Shown here piece by piece: positions 1 through 5,819 of a stretch of DNA of 8,884 nucleotides. This stretch comes from Anaerolineae bacterium (GTDB lineage: Bacteria > Chloroflexota > Anaerolineae > Promineifilales > Promineifilaceae). Position 1 is the first letter of the stretch, and each line of letters starts with the position of its first letter. Position numbers and translations under genes: made by a program. The stretch is taken from positions 1 to 8,884 of the forward strand of contig JANQGC010000061.1 in assembly GCA_028277515.1 (NCBI GenBank). Reading direction: 5' to 3'. The notes below the pieces were generated by a model. It ran no database searches. It was not told where the DNA came from and saw nothing but the letters and a program-made list of their open reading frames with translations.

Positions 1-1103
1 AGTTCGCGCGCCACGCCATCCAGACCGGCGGCGATTAAGCCTCCTAAGGCCAGGTAGGGATTGTTGCTGGGGTCGCTGGCTTTAAATTCCAGGTTGACGC
101 TTTCCTGTTCATAACCCCACATACCGGACACGACGCGCACCGAGGCTTCGCGGTTGTCCGGTCCCCAGGAAGTATAGGCGCTGCTCCAGAAATGGGGCTG
201 TAAGCGGCGGTAGGAATTGGTGCTGGGCGCGGTTAGGGCCAGTAAGCCGGGCAGATGGTCCAGAACGCCGGCTACAAAGTGGTAGCCCATCTGGCTCAGG
301 TTATAGCGATCACCCGGATCGTACAATAAATTGCTCTTGCCGTTGCTGTCCCAAATGCTCCAATGAATGTGCCCACTGTTGCCGGGCTGGTCTGCAAACG
401 GTTTGGGAGCGAGGGAGGCGACCAGGCCATGCTGGTGGGCGACATTGCGCACCGTTTCGCGAAACCAGATCTGGTTATCGGCCGCGCGTAACACCGGTGC
501 GTGGCGGATGGGTAGTTCATGCTGGCCGTGCCCCAGTTCCGGGTAGTAGGCGTCGATGGGAATGGATTGCGCCTCCATAGCGGCAATGATCGCATCCATG
601 ACCTCGGCGGCGGCGGTCATGGAGATTGTGCTAAAACATAGGCCATTGTCAATGGGCTGCAAATCCCCTTGTTCATCTCTCTTCAACAGGCTGAACTCAT
701 TTTCTATGGCTGCTTGAACGGTTAATCCATGCTCGGCGGCACGGCCGATCATACGCTTGAGGAAACTGCGCGGACAGGCACCCCAGGGTTGACGATCAAG
801 GGTGATCATATCGGTCATCATGGCTGCGCTGTGAGGGGCATAAGGCAGGACCACAAAGCTGGACGGATCGGGGACCAGGCGAACCTCGCCCACCGGCCCC
901 AACCCCTCCACCGGCTGCAATTGATCCAACATATTCATGGCTTGCATGGCCAACGTTAGCCCCTGGCCCGTCTCCATTCGTTTGGCCAGGGCAGCCAGGG
1001 GAACCAGCTTGCCGCGAATGATGCAGCCGTTGTCGCAGTAGAGGAAGCGAATCAAGCGTACACTGACCTTATTGGCCGAAGAAATTACGAGTTCCTTGTC
1101 CAT
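1..1103 (-). CDS. Glutamine synthetase family protein (possible gamma-glutamyl-amine ligase), 3' end cut by window edge
   Basis: The frame is open from an ATG at 1103 to the left edge: 367 visible codons of a protein that is usually about 430-460 residues. AGGAG at 1110-1114 sets the start. The N-terminal beta-grasp part carries YCDN (22-25), where Asp24 matches the ammonium-site Asp of GS. The catalytic part shows IENEF (133-137) and YPELGHGQHEL (187-197), both metal and glutamate carboxylate motifs, then GNSGHIHWS (241-249), NSYRRLQP (296-303), NREASVRV (317-324) and a LEFK...NPYLAL block (338-353). These residues predict ATP-dependent activation of glutamate gamma-carboxylate in the cytoplasm. 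Two changes stand out: PHFWSS (303-308) sits where GS has the PGYEAP flap, removing the catalytic Glu, and Lys341 replaces the usual Arg after the conserved Glu. An amine other than ammonia may therefore be the acceptor (PuuA/FluG-like); the substrate is unknown. The family call is secure, the exact subfamily is not. Confidence 0.85.
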   Translation of the reverse strand, partial: MDKELVISSANKVSVRLIRFLYCDNGCIIRGKLVPLAALAKRMETGQGLTLAMQAMNMLDQLQPVEGLGPVGEVRLVPDPSSFVVLPYAPHSAAMMTDMITLDRQPWGACPRSFLKRMIGRAAEHGLTVQAAIENEFSLLKRDEQGDLQPIDNGLCFSTISMTAAAEVMDAIIAAMEAQSIPIDAYYPELGHGQHELPIRHAPVLRAADNQIWFRETVRNVAHQHGLVASLAPKPFADQPGNSGHIHWSIWDSNGKSNLLYDPGDRYNLSQMGYHFVAGVLDHLPGLLALTAPSTNSYRRLQPHFWSSAYTSWGPDNREASVRVVSGMWGYEQESVNLEFKASDPSNNPYLALGGLIAAGLDGVARE

Positions 1104-1109
1104 TTTAAT

Positions 1110-1114
1110 CTCCT
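1110..1114 (-). promoter_or_regulatory. Ribosome binding site of the GS-family gene
   Basis: AGGAG on the minus strand lies six bases before the ATG at 1103. It supports that start over later in-frame ATGs such as codon 43. Confidence 0.75.
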
Positions 1115-1136
1115 GTGAGTATTTTTCTCTGCACAG

Positions 1137-1197
1137 AAATTTGACAACTTTTCACTTGATACAAGGCGAAAGCCATTTGATTAAAGTTGTCAAATTT
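1137..1197. repeat. Perfect 15-bp inverted repeat in the leader of the GS-family gene
   Basis: AAATTTGACAACTTT at 1137-1151 is the exact reverse complement of AAAGTTGTCAAATTT at 1183-1197, with a 31-base spacer. Each arm is itself nearly palindromic around a central base (AAA-T-TTG-A-CAA-C-TTT, one mismatched pair). The array can therefore be read as two operator copies with centres at 1144 and 1190, or as one long AU-rich hairpin in the mRNA leader. It lies downstream of the promoter at 1243-1271 and upstream of the ribosome binding site. Either reading suggests control of the GS-family gene. The repeat is certain; the function is inferred. Confidence 0.7.
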
Positions 1198-1242
1198 TCA
1201 GTAACACAATAATGAAGATGACAATATGATAATTTTTGGCTA

Positions 1243-1271
1243 ATTATGAGGGATGGACAAAAGCGTGTCAA
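1243..1271 (-). promoter_or_regulatory. Sigma-70-type promoter of the GS-family gene
   Basis: On the minus strand TTGACA (1271-1266) and CATAAT (1248-1243) are separated by exactly 17 bases, giving a perfect -35 and a 5/6 -10 element. Transcription would begin near 1236, leaving a leader of about 130 bases that contains the whole inverted repeat at 1137-1197. The promoter starts just after the methyltransferase stop codon, so the GS-family gene probably has its own transcript although both genes point the same way. Confidence 0.6.
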
Positions 1272-1283
1272 GGAACCAGGGGT

Positions 1284-2102
1284 TTATTCCAATTTGCGGC
1301 AGATGGAAATGATACTGAGACTGGAGGCAGAGAGAGGCTCTTTATTCCAGTCACCGTACTGCCTTACAATTGTGAATCCGTTATAGTACAATAAGGTCTC
1401 AAGTTCCTGGGGGAAGGTGAAGCGCAAGGCGATACGACTGGTCTTCATTTGTTCCTGATTGCCCTCCTGCCAACGCCGGTAGGTTGTTAACTCTAGAATT
1501 TGGGCGAGGTGATTATAGACCTGGGTGCGCGAGACACGCACTTGGTGGCCTTCTTCGTCAGTGAATGAGCGTCCCGGCCGTTCATTAAGATCTGTTTCCA
1601 GAGCGACGAAGAGACCCTTTTCATAACTATCTTGCGCCAGCTGATTATTCACTGCGAAGGCTGATTGTGGCCAGCGAGGGTTTCGTGTCTCGAAGGCAAA
1701 AAGCCCGTCATCGTGCAGATGTTTGTGTGCACATTCCAATAAGGACTCCTGGTCGGCGCGTGTTAGAAAAGCCTGGAAAGCATTGCCGGTCAAAAAAACA
1801 AGTCGGAACTGCTCGTCAAGATCGAAGGAACGGCCGTCCCTTTCAATCCAGTTAATGGGCAAACCGGCCGATTTTTGCTTCGCTTGTTCTAACATGCCGG
1901 GGACAATGTCCAGACCGGTTATCTGATAACCCAATTTAGCAATCGGAATCGAAATTCGGCCTGTGCCACAAGCGATTTCCAGGATCGGGGCGCCGCATTC
2001 TTTGGCCAATGCCGCATAGAAATCCAGGCCTGTGGTGCTGCTATCTCGAATATCATACTCTTTCGGATTGCGGAATTCCTCTAGGTTATCATGATCGATC
2101 AA
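1284..2102 (-). CDS. Class I SAM-dependent methyltransferase
   Basis: This 272-residue cytoplasmic protein has the Rossmann-type methyltransferase fold. Motif I is ILEIACGTGR (40-49), the glycine-rich SAM loop. Motif II is ITGLDIVPGM (61-70), with Asp65 expected to bind the ribose hydroxyls. Asp89 (WIERDGRSF) would contact the adenine ring, and FRLVFLTGNAFQAFL (99-113) is the motif IV strand. The rest (about 140-272) is a beta-rich insert and cap that would hold the acceptor. This resembles Methyltransf_11/25-type small-molecule enzymes, but the substrate cannot be read from the sequence. The start is TTG at 2102, with GGAAGGA six bases upstream and no nearby in-frame ATG. It diverges from the lipoprotein gene across a 337-bp gap. 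The fold assignment is strong; the biological role is unknown. Confidence 0.88.
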   Translation of the reverse strand: MIDHDNLEEFRNPKEYDIRDSSTTGLDFYAALAKECGAPILEIACGTGRISIPIAKLGYQITGLDIVPGMLEQAKQKSAGLPINWIERDGRSFDLDEQFRLVFLTGNAFQAFLTRADQESLLECAHKHLHDDGLFAFETRNPRWPQSAFAVNNQLAQDSYEKGLFVALETDLNERPGRSFTDEEGHQVRVSRTQVYNHLAQILELTTYRRWQEGNQEQMKTSRIALRFTFPQELETLLYYNGFTIVRQYGDWNKEPLSASSLSIISICRKLE

Positions 2103-2108
2103 AATAAA

Positions 2109-2115
2109 TCCTTCC
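2109..2115 (-). promoter_or_regulatory. Ribosome binding site fixing a TTG start (methyltransferase)
   Basis: GGAAGGA on the minus strand is six bases from the TTG at 2102. The first in-frame ATG lies about 70 codons downstream, after the SAM-binding motif, so TTG must be the start. Confidence 0.75.
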
Positions 2116-2184
2116 TGGTTCTTGACCCGACATATGAACCCTATTGTACCTGATTCTTATCTGCGAGAATTCATACCTTGCCGG

Positions 2185-2212
2185 AATATGTGATTTATAT
2201 CCAGATGGTCAA
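2185..2212 (-). promoter_or_regulatory. Candidate promoter for the methyltransferase gene
   Basis: On the minus strand TTGACC (2212-2207, 5/6) and CATATT (2190-2185, 4/6) are spaced by 16 bases. This would give a leader of about 75-80 bases. TACAAT further downstream is an alternative -10 but has no good -35 at the right distance. Confidence 0.35.
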
Positions 2213-2380
2213 CAGGCCTAATTAAAACGTAAGGAAGTTCTGTCCATTTTGCTCTGACCGGTTTCCCGATTAATTAGTATAGACAATTCCTTGCACAGTT
2301 GCTGACAATAAAAGATGTGCTGGCTTATTCAGCGCCAAAAAGGCAATTGAGTATTTTGTGGGACGGGGGAGATAACACTG

Positions 2381-2386
2381 TATAAT
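2381..2386 (+). promoter_or_regulatory. Candidate -10 element of the lipoprotein gene
   Basis: A perfect TATAAT directly follows CACTG. The -35 is poor (GTGGGA at 17-base spacing, or TTGTGG at 19), so an activator may be needed. Start of transcription would be near 2393, giving a leader of about 47 bases. Confidence 0.4.
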
Positions 2387-2439
2387 TTAAAGGGACAGTC
2401 GAAAATGTAGTTAAAGTTTTATATAAAGGTGGGTGCTTT

Positions 2440-3180
2440 ATGTTGCCGGTGAAACGAGCTTTTACTCTTATCTTTCTCCTATTTATTTTGATCTCCTGCG
2501 CGGCCGAACCGGAGACAGTCATTGAAACTGTCGTTCAAGAGGTCCCAGTTGAGGTTGAAGTCACTCGTATTGTAGAAAATGAAGTTGAAGTGACGCGTGA
2601 AGTGGAGGTAACGCGGTTGGTAGAAGTGCCACTAGAAGTAACGCGAATTGTTGAAGTTGAAAGAGTGGTCACGGCCACGCCTGAACCAACAGAGGAGCCA
2701 ACACCGCAACCAACCCTTCCCCCAACGGTTGCCCCGCCCTCGGCCGGGCCAACGGCCGCCGGCCCGCAAACGACACAGCCGGCTGCCCCTACGGGAAGCG
2801 CTTCTGATATTTTGAGCCAAATGAATAGTACACGTGGGCAACTTCAAAGCTTTGGCGGTATCATCGACGCTGCCCTACGGGGGGATCCGGCGAGTTGTAT
2901 AGACGTGGTTGTTCTTTATGATACCATTGCTGGCGCACCAACGATGGATGTTTCGGCCGAAGCGGCCGAGGAGCAAAATGCTTATGGCCAATACCGGTCG
3001 GCCGTCGACATCTTTCAGGCAGGCGCCAAAGATATGGCCGGTAACTGTCGCGATTTGATCAACGATCCCGATAGGGAATCAACCACCATTGTGCCCCAGC
3101 AATGGACCCTTGCCCGTGTTGCCGTAAATGATGCCATAGATACGATTTCGCCGGGAATTAAGTTACTTGGTGGTGAGTAG
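2440..3180 (+). CDS. Secreted lipoprotein with Val-Glu-Val-Thr-Arg repeats and a small C-terminal helical domain
   Basis: This 246-residue protein starts at ATG 2440, with AAAGGTGG at 2425-2432. Residues 1-19 are a type II signal peptide (KR at 5-6, hydrophobic stretch, lipobox LISC ending at Cys20), so the mature protein should be lipid-anchored outside the membrane. Residues 26-78 are an unusual run of short Val/Glu phrases with VTR at 41, 51, 57 and 67, predicted to be extended or coiled. Residues 79-118 form a Pro/Thr linker. Residues 120-246 look helical, with Cys153 and Cys203 that could form a disulfide and one late Trp222. I recognise no enzyme or solute-binding domain. Chloroflexota exported proteins often share the repeat-plus-linker front end with varying C-terminal domains; here that domain is only about 125 residues, too small for a classical binding protein. 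A cell-surface sensor or structural role is possible. The gene converges on the 307-residue ANL-like gene with a 40-base gap. Confidence 0.85.
   Translation: MLPVKRAFTLIFLLFILISCAAEPETVIETVVQEVPVEVEVTRIVENEVEVTREVEVTRLVEVPLEVTRIVEVERVVTATPEPTEEPTPQPTLPPTVAPPSAGPTAAGPQTTQPAAPTGSASDILSQMNSTRGQLQSFGGIIDAALRGDPASCIDVVVLYDTIAGAPTMDVSAEAAEEQNAYGQYRSAVDIFQAGAKDMAGNCRDLINDPDRESTTIVPQQWTLARVAVNDAIDTISPGIKLLGGE
2514..2673 (+). repeat. Degenerate tandem phrase repeat encoding VEVTR units
   Basis: The codons for residues 26-78 repeat a phrase reading roughly GAAGT-GA(A/G)GT-(A/C/G)AC(T/G)CG, seen around VTR at residues 41, 51, 57 and 67. The spacing is irregular (10, 6 and 10 residues) and third positions differ, so the copies are old or kept varied. 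Slippage in such an array could change stalk length between strains. Confidence 0.6.
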
Positions 3181-3220
3181 CAAAATTCCAAACAATATCA
3201 TTTGAGGATAAGAAAGAGTG

Positions 3221-4144
3221 TTACTGTTGGACAAGGTGTACTGTTATGCCAAACTCCTCCAGAAACGCTTTTTGAACTTCGGAAAATTGCGGATCTTCAT
3301 GGGAAAAAATAGTTCGTAAAGCGCGTGGTTTGTTCCGGCGGCGGCATAGCTCTAGCAGCGCTTCACAAACCTGTAAATCTCCAGTGCAATAAGAAACCTC
3401 ACGTTCTTCCATTTCCTGCCAGGCAGTAGTGGCCTGCCATTTTGACATCATGCCAATGGTAGACTCCTGGTTAATTCCTACCAGAAAATTTACCTTCAGT
3501 TCCATTAAGCCGGTTGGTGAAGTCAAGCCTAACGTGATTTCAGATTGGGTTAAAGAATATTTTTCCGAAAAATCACGGACCGCTTCTAGGACCTGGCCGT
3601 GAGACAATGGTTGGCGTCCGGATATATCATGCTCACGGTCAGCATAGACAATAACTGCCAGGTCCTGAGATCGGATTTCCCTCTCACCGGTGGGTTGTGC
3701 GGCCTTTAAGAGAAGATTCCAATCTTTTGCCCCTTCTTGCGGCCCATCCATGCATAAATAATGTTTAATGCTGGACATTTTATCTCTGTTTTGCCGGATT
3801 GCCGGAAGCATATCATGCGTATAGATTAATACTTTCGGCGTACAATCATGCACATAGTTTGCTAAATTTGAGGCTTGAGAAACATTGATAGCGCAAGAGA
3901 CAGCTCCCAATTTCCAGGCGCCAAGCATAGCCAATTTATGATCGAGGCCATTGTGGGCAAAAATTCCTATCCGATCTCCCTTTTCGACCCCCAATTCTGC
4001 CAGCGCGCCGGCAACCTTACCGGCTAATTCAATTCCTTCGCTGTAAGTTAGAGAACGATTTTTATCTGTCCAGTAAAGGAATGTTTTGTGGGGATGATTA
4101 GCAGCGGCCTGTTGCACCATGTCATTCAAGTTATTGTGTTCCAA
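3221..4144 (-). CDS. Truncated, catalytically degenerate ANL-superfamily (acyl-CoA synthetase-like) protein
   Basis: This 307-residue protein aligns by eye with the N-terminal domain of AMP-binding ligases. The front half is well kept: SLTYSEGIELAGKVAGAL (31-48), GVEKGDRIGIFAHN (52-65) and the LGAWKLGAVSCAIN segment (74-87). The active-site parts are not. The SGTTGxPKG phosphate loop is replaced by ADREHDISGRQP (168-179) at unchanged length before LSHG (180-183). The PLFH motif becomes SPTG (209-212), and the SGGAPLS strand becomes SHEDPQFS (281-288). The protein stops at Gln307, just where YGxTE should begin, and has no C-terminal lid domain. ATP use is therefore unlikely. The frame is intact and conserved positions are retained, so a pseudoenzyme (acyl binder, partner or regulator of the neighbouring ligase) is more plausible than fresh decay, but both remain possible. 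The start is TTG, with GGGAG seven bases away; an in-frame stop 21 bases upstream excludes a longer protein. Confidence 0.75.
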   Translation of the reverse strand: MEHNNLNDMVQQAAANHPHKTFLYWTDKNRSLTYSEGIELAGKVAGALAELGVEKGDRIGIFAHNGLDHKLAMLGAWKLGAVSCAINVSQASNLANYVHDCTPKVLIYTHDMLPAIRQNRDKMSSIKHYLCMDGPQEGAKDWNLLLKAAQPTGEREIRSQDLAVIVYADREHDISGRQPLSHGQVLEAVRDFSEKYSLTQSEITLGLTSPTGLMELKVNFLVGINQESTIGMMSKWQATTAWQEMEEREVSYCTGDLQVCEALLELCRRRNKPRALRTIFSHEDPQFSEVQKAFLEEFGITVHLVQQ

Positions 4145-4151
4145 AATGTTT

Positions 4152-4156
4152 CTCCC
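4152..4156 (-). promoter_or_regulatory. Ribosome binding site fixing a TTG start (ANL-like protein)
   Basis: GGGAG on the minus strand lies seven bases before the TTG at 4144. An in-frame TAA 21 bases upstream of the TTG leaves no other good start codon. Confidence 0.7.
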
Positions 4157-4221
4157 AATTCGTTAAATTAAGCGTAGATGAGGTCTGCGTCCTATTTCTA
4201 AACTGTAGGGTAGCTAGAAAA

Positions 4222-5676
4222 TCAACTGTTTAGTTGCTGGGCCAGTGCAAGGCGATTTGCTTTTCCGCTGAAGGTGCGGGGCATTCTGCTCAGGATCCGT
4301 GTTTCTATGGGAACGAGGCCGGCTGCCACATTTCCGGCAATGAATTCCTGCAACTCCTCCGAGGCAGCGGTTTGCCCTTCCTTCAATTCTGCAAAACCGG
4401 CGATTTCCCCGGAGGCGCTTTCTACAACCACAGCGTGTTGCACGGCCGGATGCTCATAATAAGCATCTTCCACGTCGCGCAGATAACCCCCCCGTTTTTC
4501 TGCATTTTCCCGTTCTCCCACACGACCCATCACTTTAATATAACCATCCGGATTAGAGATCCCCAGGTCGCCGGTATGGAGAACACCGCCACGTTTGGCC
4601 TGGGCTGTCTTCTGCGGTTTATTACGATACTGGTCAAAATAGCCATGAGGAACTAATACTTCTCCAACTGTTCCTGACGGCACTTCCTGGAACTGCTCGT
4701 CACCAATATAGGCTAAACGGTCCGGCAACGGCCGCCCGGCAAACCCGGCATTCAAGACATCCGGGGCGTCATGGGGCGATCCCATGACCATAAAACCACC
4801 CAGCTCACTCTGGCCATAGCTTTCCAGCAAGGGAACATCCAGGAATTCTTTATAATCACGTTTGATTCTTGGGGCCAGCGAGGAACCGCCGGATAAGGCT
4901 AAGCGGAAGGGGGAGGATTCCTGTGATCCCTTTGAAGCATGGACGATATCGGCCAGCGTAAGCGGATAGGCGACCAAAATTGTTGCCTGCTGCTTCATGG
5001 CGATTTGCCAGATCATCTCTGTGGTTGATCCGGCTACCAGGCCAACCGATGCGCCAACATGCAGGGCAGGCATAAGAGCAGCGACCAACTGAAAACTACT
5101 TGAAATAGGAGTGGTTGCCAGGAGAATATCATTTCGCGTGAGTTGCAGGCGGTCGGCGATGCAACTCGTTCCCAGGGTGACCGGTTCCGATTGTAAGACG
5201 ACTCCTTTTGGTGCGCCGGTCGTCCCTGACGTGTAAGAGAGATAGATAGGAGAGGCCGGACCATGCCGATTGATAGTTATTGTTTTTGATTCTTTGGCAA
5301 GTGATTCAATGTCCACAACAGTCCCCGCACCACTTTCTTGAATTAAGGAGCCAATTTCTTCTCCTGCGACAATGAGTTCGGCACCTATATCTTCAACGAA
5401 GTATGGTAATTCTTCTGCAGGGGTTCTGGCATCTATTAATGCGGGCAGGGCGCCGGCTTTCCAGGCCCCGATAATAGCCAGCCATAGCGCGACCCGGTCG
5501 GAAGCGGCAAGCCCCAATGTCTGTCCATCACAAATACCGCGTTCGATTAAATCTGAGGCAATCGCGTTCGTTCTCTTGTCCGCTTCCTCATAAGTGATCA
5601 TGGTTTGGGGATCGAACAGGAAAGGTCGCTCTCCGTGTCTCATGACTGCTCTTTGAAATACTTGAATGATATCCAT
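4222..5676 (-). CDS. AMP-dependent acyl-CoA synthetase / ligase (ANL superfamily)
   Basis: A complete 484-residue adenylate-forming enzyme, somewhat short for the family (500-550). It should activate a carboxylic acid with ATP to an acyl-adenylate and pass it to a thiol, probably CoA, in the cytoplasm. Motifs in order: A3 phosphate loop YTSGTTGAPKGV (148-159); A5 YGQSELGG (287-294), with Glu291 for magnesium; A7 LHTGD (366-370), with Asp370 binding ribose; A10 PRTFSGKANR (466-475), with catalytic Lys472. The A4 region reads TTPISSSFQ (188-196) and lacks the usual aromatic-His. The A8 hinge is unusual: GRVGERENAEKRGGYLRDVED (384-404) has about three extra residues before GG and lacks the usual N-hydrophobic-x-P after it. 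The substrate cannot be assigned. ATG 5676 has AGGAG nine bases upstream. The degenerate paralogue follows 77 bases downstream on the same strand, probably co-transcribed. Confidence 0.88.
   Translation of the reverse strand: MDIIQVFQRAVMRHGERPFLFDPQTMITYEEADKRTNAIASDLIERGICDGQTLGLAASDRVALWLAIIGAWKAGALPALIDARTPAEELPYFVEDIGAELIVAGEEIGSLIQESGAGTVVDIESLAKESKTITINRHGPASPIYLSYTSGTTGAPKGVVLQSEPVTLGTSCIADRLQLTRNDILLATTPISSSFQLVAALMPALHVGASVGLVAGSTTEMIWQIAMKQQATILVAYPLTLADIVHASKGSQESSPFRLALSGGSSLAPRIKRDYKEFLDVPLLESYGQSELGGFMVMGSPHDAPDVLNAGFAGRPLPDRLAYIGDEQFQEVPSGTVGEVLVPHGYFDQYRNKPQKTAQAKRGGVLHTGDLGISNPDGYIKVMGRVGERENAEKRGGYLRDVEDAYYEHPAVQHAVVVESASGEIAGFAELKEGQTAASEELQEFIAGNVAAGLVPIETRILSRMPRTFSGKANRLALAQQLNS
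4487..4493 (-). repeat. Seven-G homopolymer inside the ligase hinge codons
   Basis: Seven consecutive G on the minus strand fall in the codons for Arg-Gly-Gly (395-397) of the ANL ligase, exactly in the atypical A8 hinge. Such a run is prone to slippage or sequencing error. Confidence 0.6.
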
Positions 5677-5714
5677 GTTAATAGACTCCTGAACTAGCTG
5701 GTTTGTTCCTTAAC

Positions 5715-5729
5715 AAGTGACAATCACTT
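5715..5729. promoter_or_regulatory. Operator-like dyad 1 upstream of the ANL ligase
   Basis: AAGTGA-CAA-TCACTT is a perfect 6-bp inverted repeat with a 3-base centre, about 40 bases before the ligase start. It shares 12 of 15 positions with the sequence at 5762-5776. It resembles a two-fold regulator site (for example TetR, MarR or GntR type); the regulator is unknown. Confidence 0.5.
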
Positions 5730-5763
5730 TATTACCTTTGTTGCCACTTCATTTATGATCGAA

Positions 5764-5774
5764 GTGACTGTCAC
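5764..5774. promoter_or_regulatory. Operator-like dyad 2 upstream of the ANL ligase
   Basis: GTGAC-T-GTCAC is a perfect 5-bp inverted repeat with a single central base. Together with the two flanking bases on each side it gives AAGTGACTGTCACAT, whose centre is 47 bases from that of the dyad at 5715-5729. Confidence 0.5.
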
Positions 5775-5819
5775 ATTAAAAATCGAATTTCAAAAAATGA
5801 AAGAAAATCCTGGTTATTT

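Larger units (their letters stand above)
2103..2439. other. Divergent intergenic region, no gene seen
   Basis: These 337 bases separate the minus-strand methyltransferase from the plus-strand lipoprotein gene. The stretch is AT-rich with stops in all frames. The only minus-strand open frame overlapping it (2325-2522) runs into the lipoprotein signal-peptide codons and shows no recognisable protein. I find promoter-like elements on both strands (listed separately) but no strong hairpin, riboswitch or tRNA-like fold by eye. Confidence 0.6.
5677..5819. promoter_or_regulatory. 143-bp gap between permease and ligase genes, likely control region
   Basis: The gap lies after the second permease stop and before the ANL ligase start, both minus strand. 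It is AT-rich and holds two related dyads (listed separately). A weak promoter reading on the minus strand is TTTAAT, 17 bases, CATAAA, with the dyad at 5764-5774 between the two boxes. No hairpin followed by a T-run was found, so I do not call a terminator here. The length and the dyads suggest the ligase pair can be expressed apart from the transporter. Confidence 0.4.

Noticed and set aside
729..959. Plus-strand open frame opposite the GS-family gene
   Set aside because: The minus-strand frame here encodes well-conserved GS-family sequence through the whole stretch; the plus-strand product resembles nothing.
1118..1147. Alternative promoter TTGTCA-18-AATACT for the GS-family gene
   Set aside because: It would start transcription inside the ribosome binding site at about 1111, so the promoter at 1243-1271 is preferred.
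1188..1206. GlnR/TnrA-like box (TGTNA-N7-TNACA) upstream of the GS-family gene
   Set aside because: The half-sites TGTCA and TAACA are present, but the spacing is nine bases instead of seven.
2325..2522. Minus-strand open frame of 65 codons in the divergent intergenic region
   Set aside because: It overlaps the lipoprotein promoter, ribosome binding site and signal-peptide codons, has no recognisable protein features and no supporting ribosome binding site; it is the antisense reading of real features.
4198..4233. Inverted repeat CTAAAC...GTTTAG around the ligase stop codon
   Set aside because: Only six base pairs with a 24-base loop and no T-run; likely chance.
4234..4656. Plus-strand open frame of 140 codons opposite the ligase
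   Set aside because: The minus strand encodes the ligase A7, A8 and A10 motifs over the same bases; this is a shadow.
3221..5676. The two ANL genes as one split or frameshifted gene
   Set aside because: The 484-residue protein is complete by itself, and the 307-residue protein repeats the N-terminal domain instead of supplying a missing part; they are paralogues.
5715..5774. Dyads read as transcription terminators after the second permease
   Set aside because: The stems are only 5-6 bp and are not followed by a T-run on the minus strand; operators fit better.
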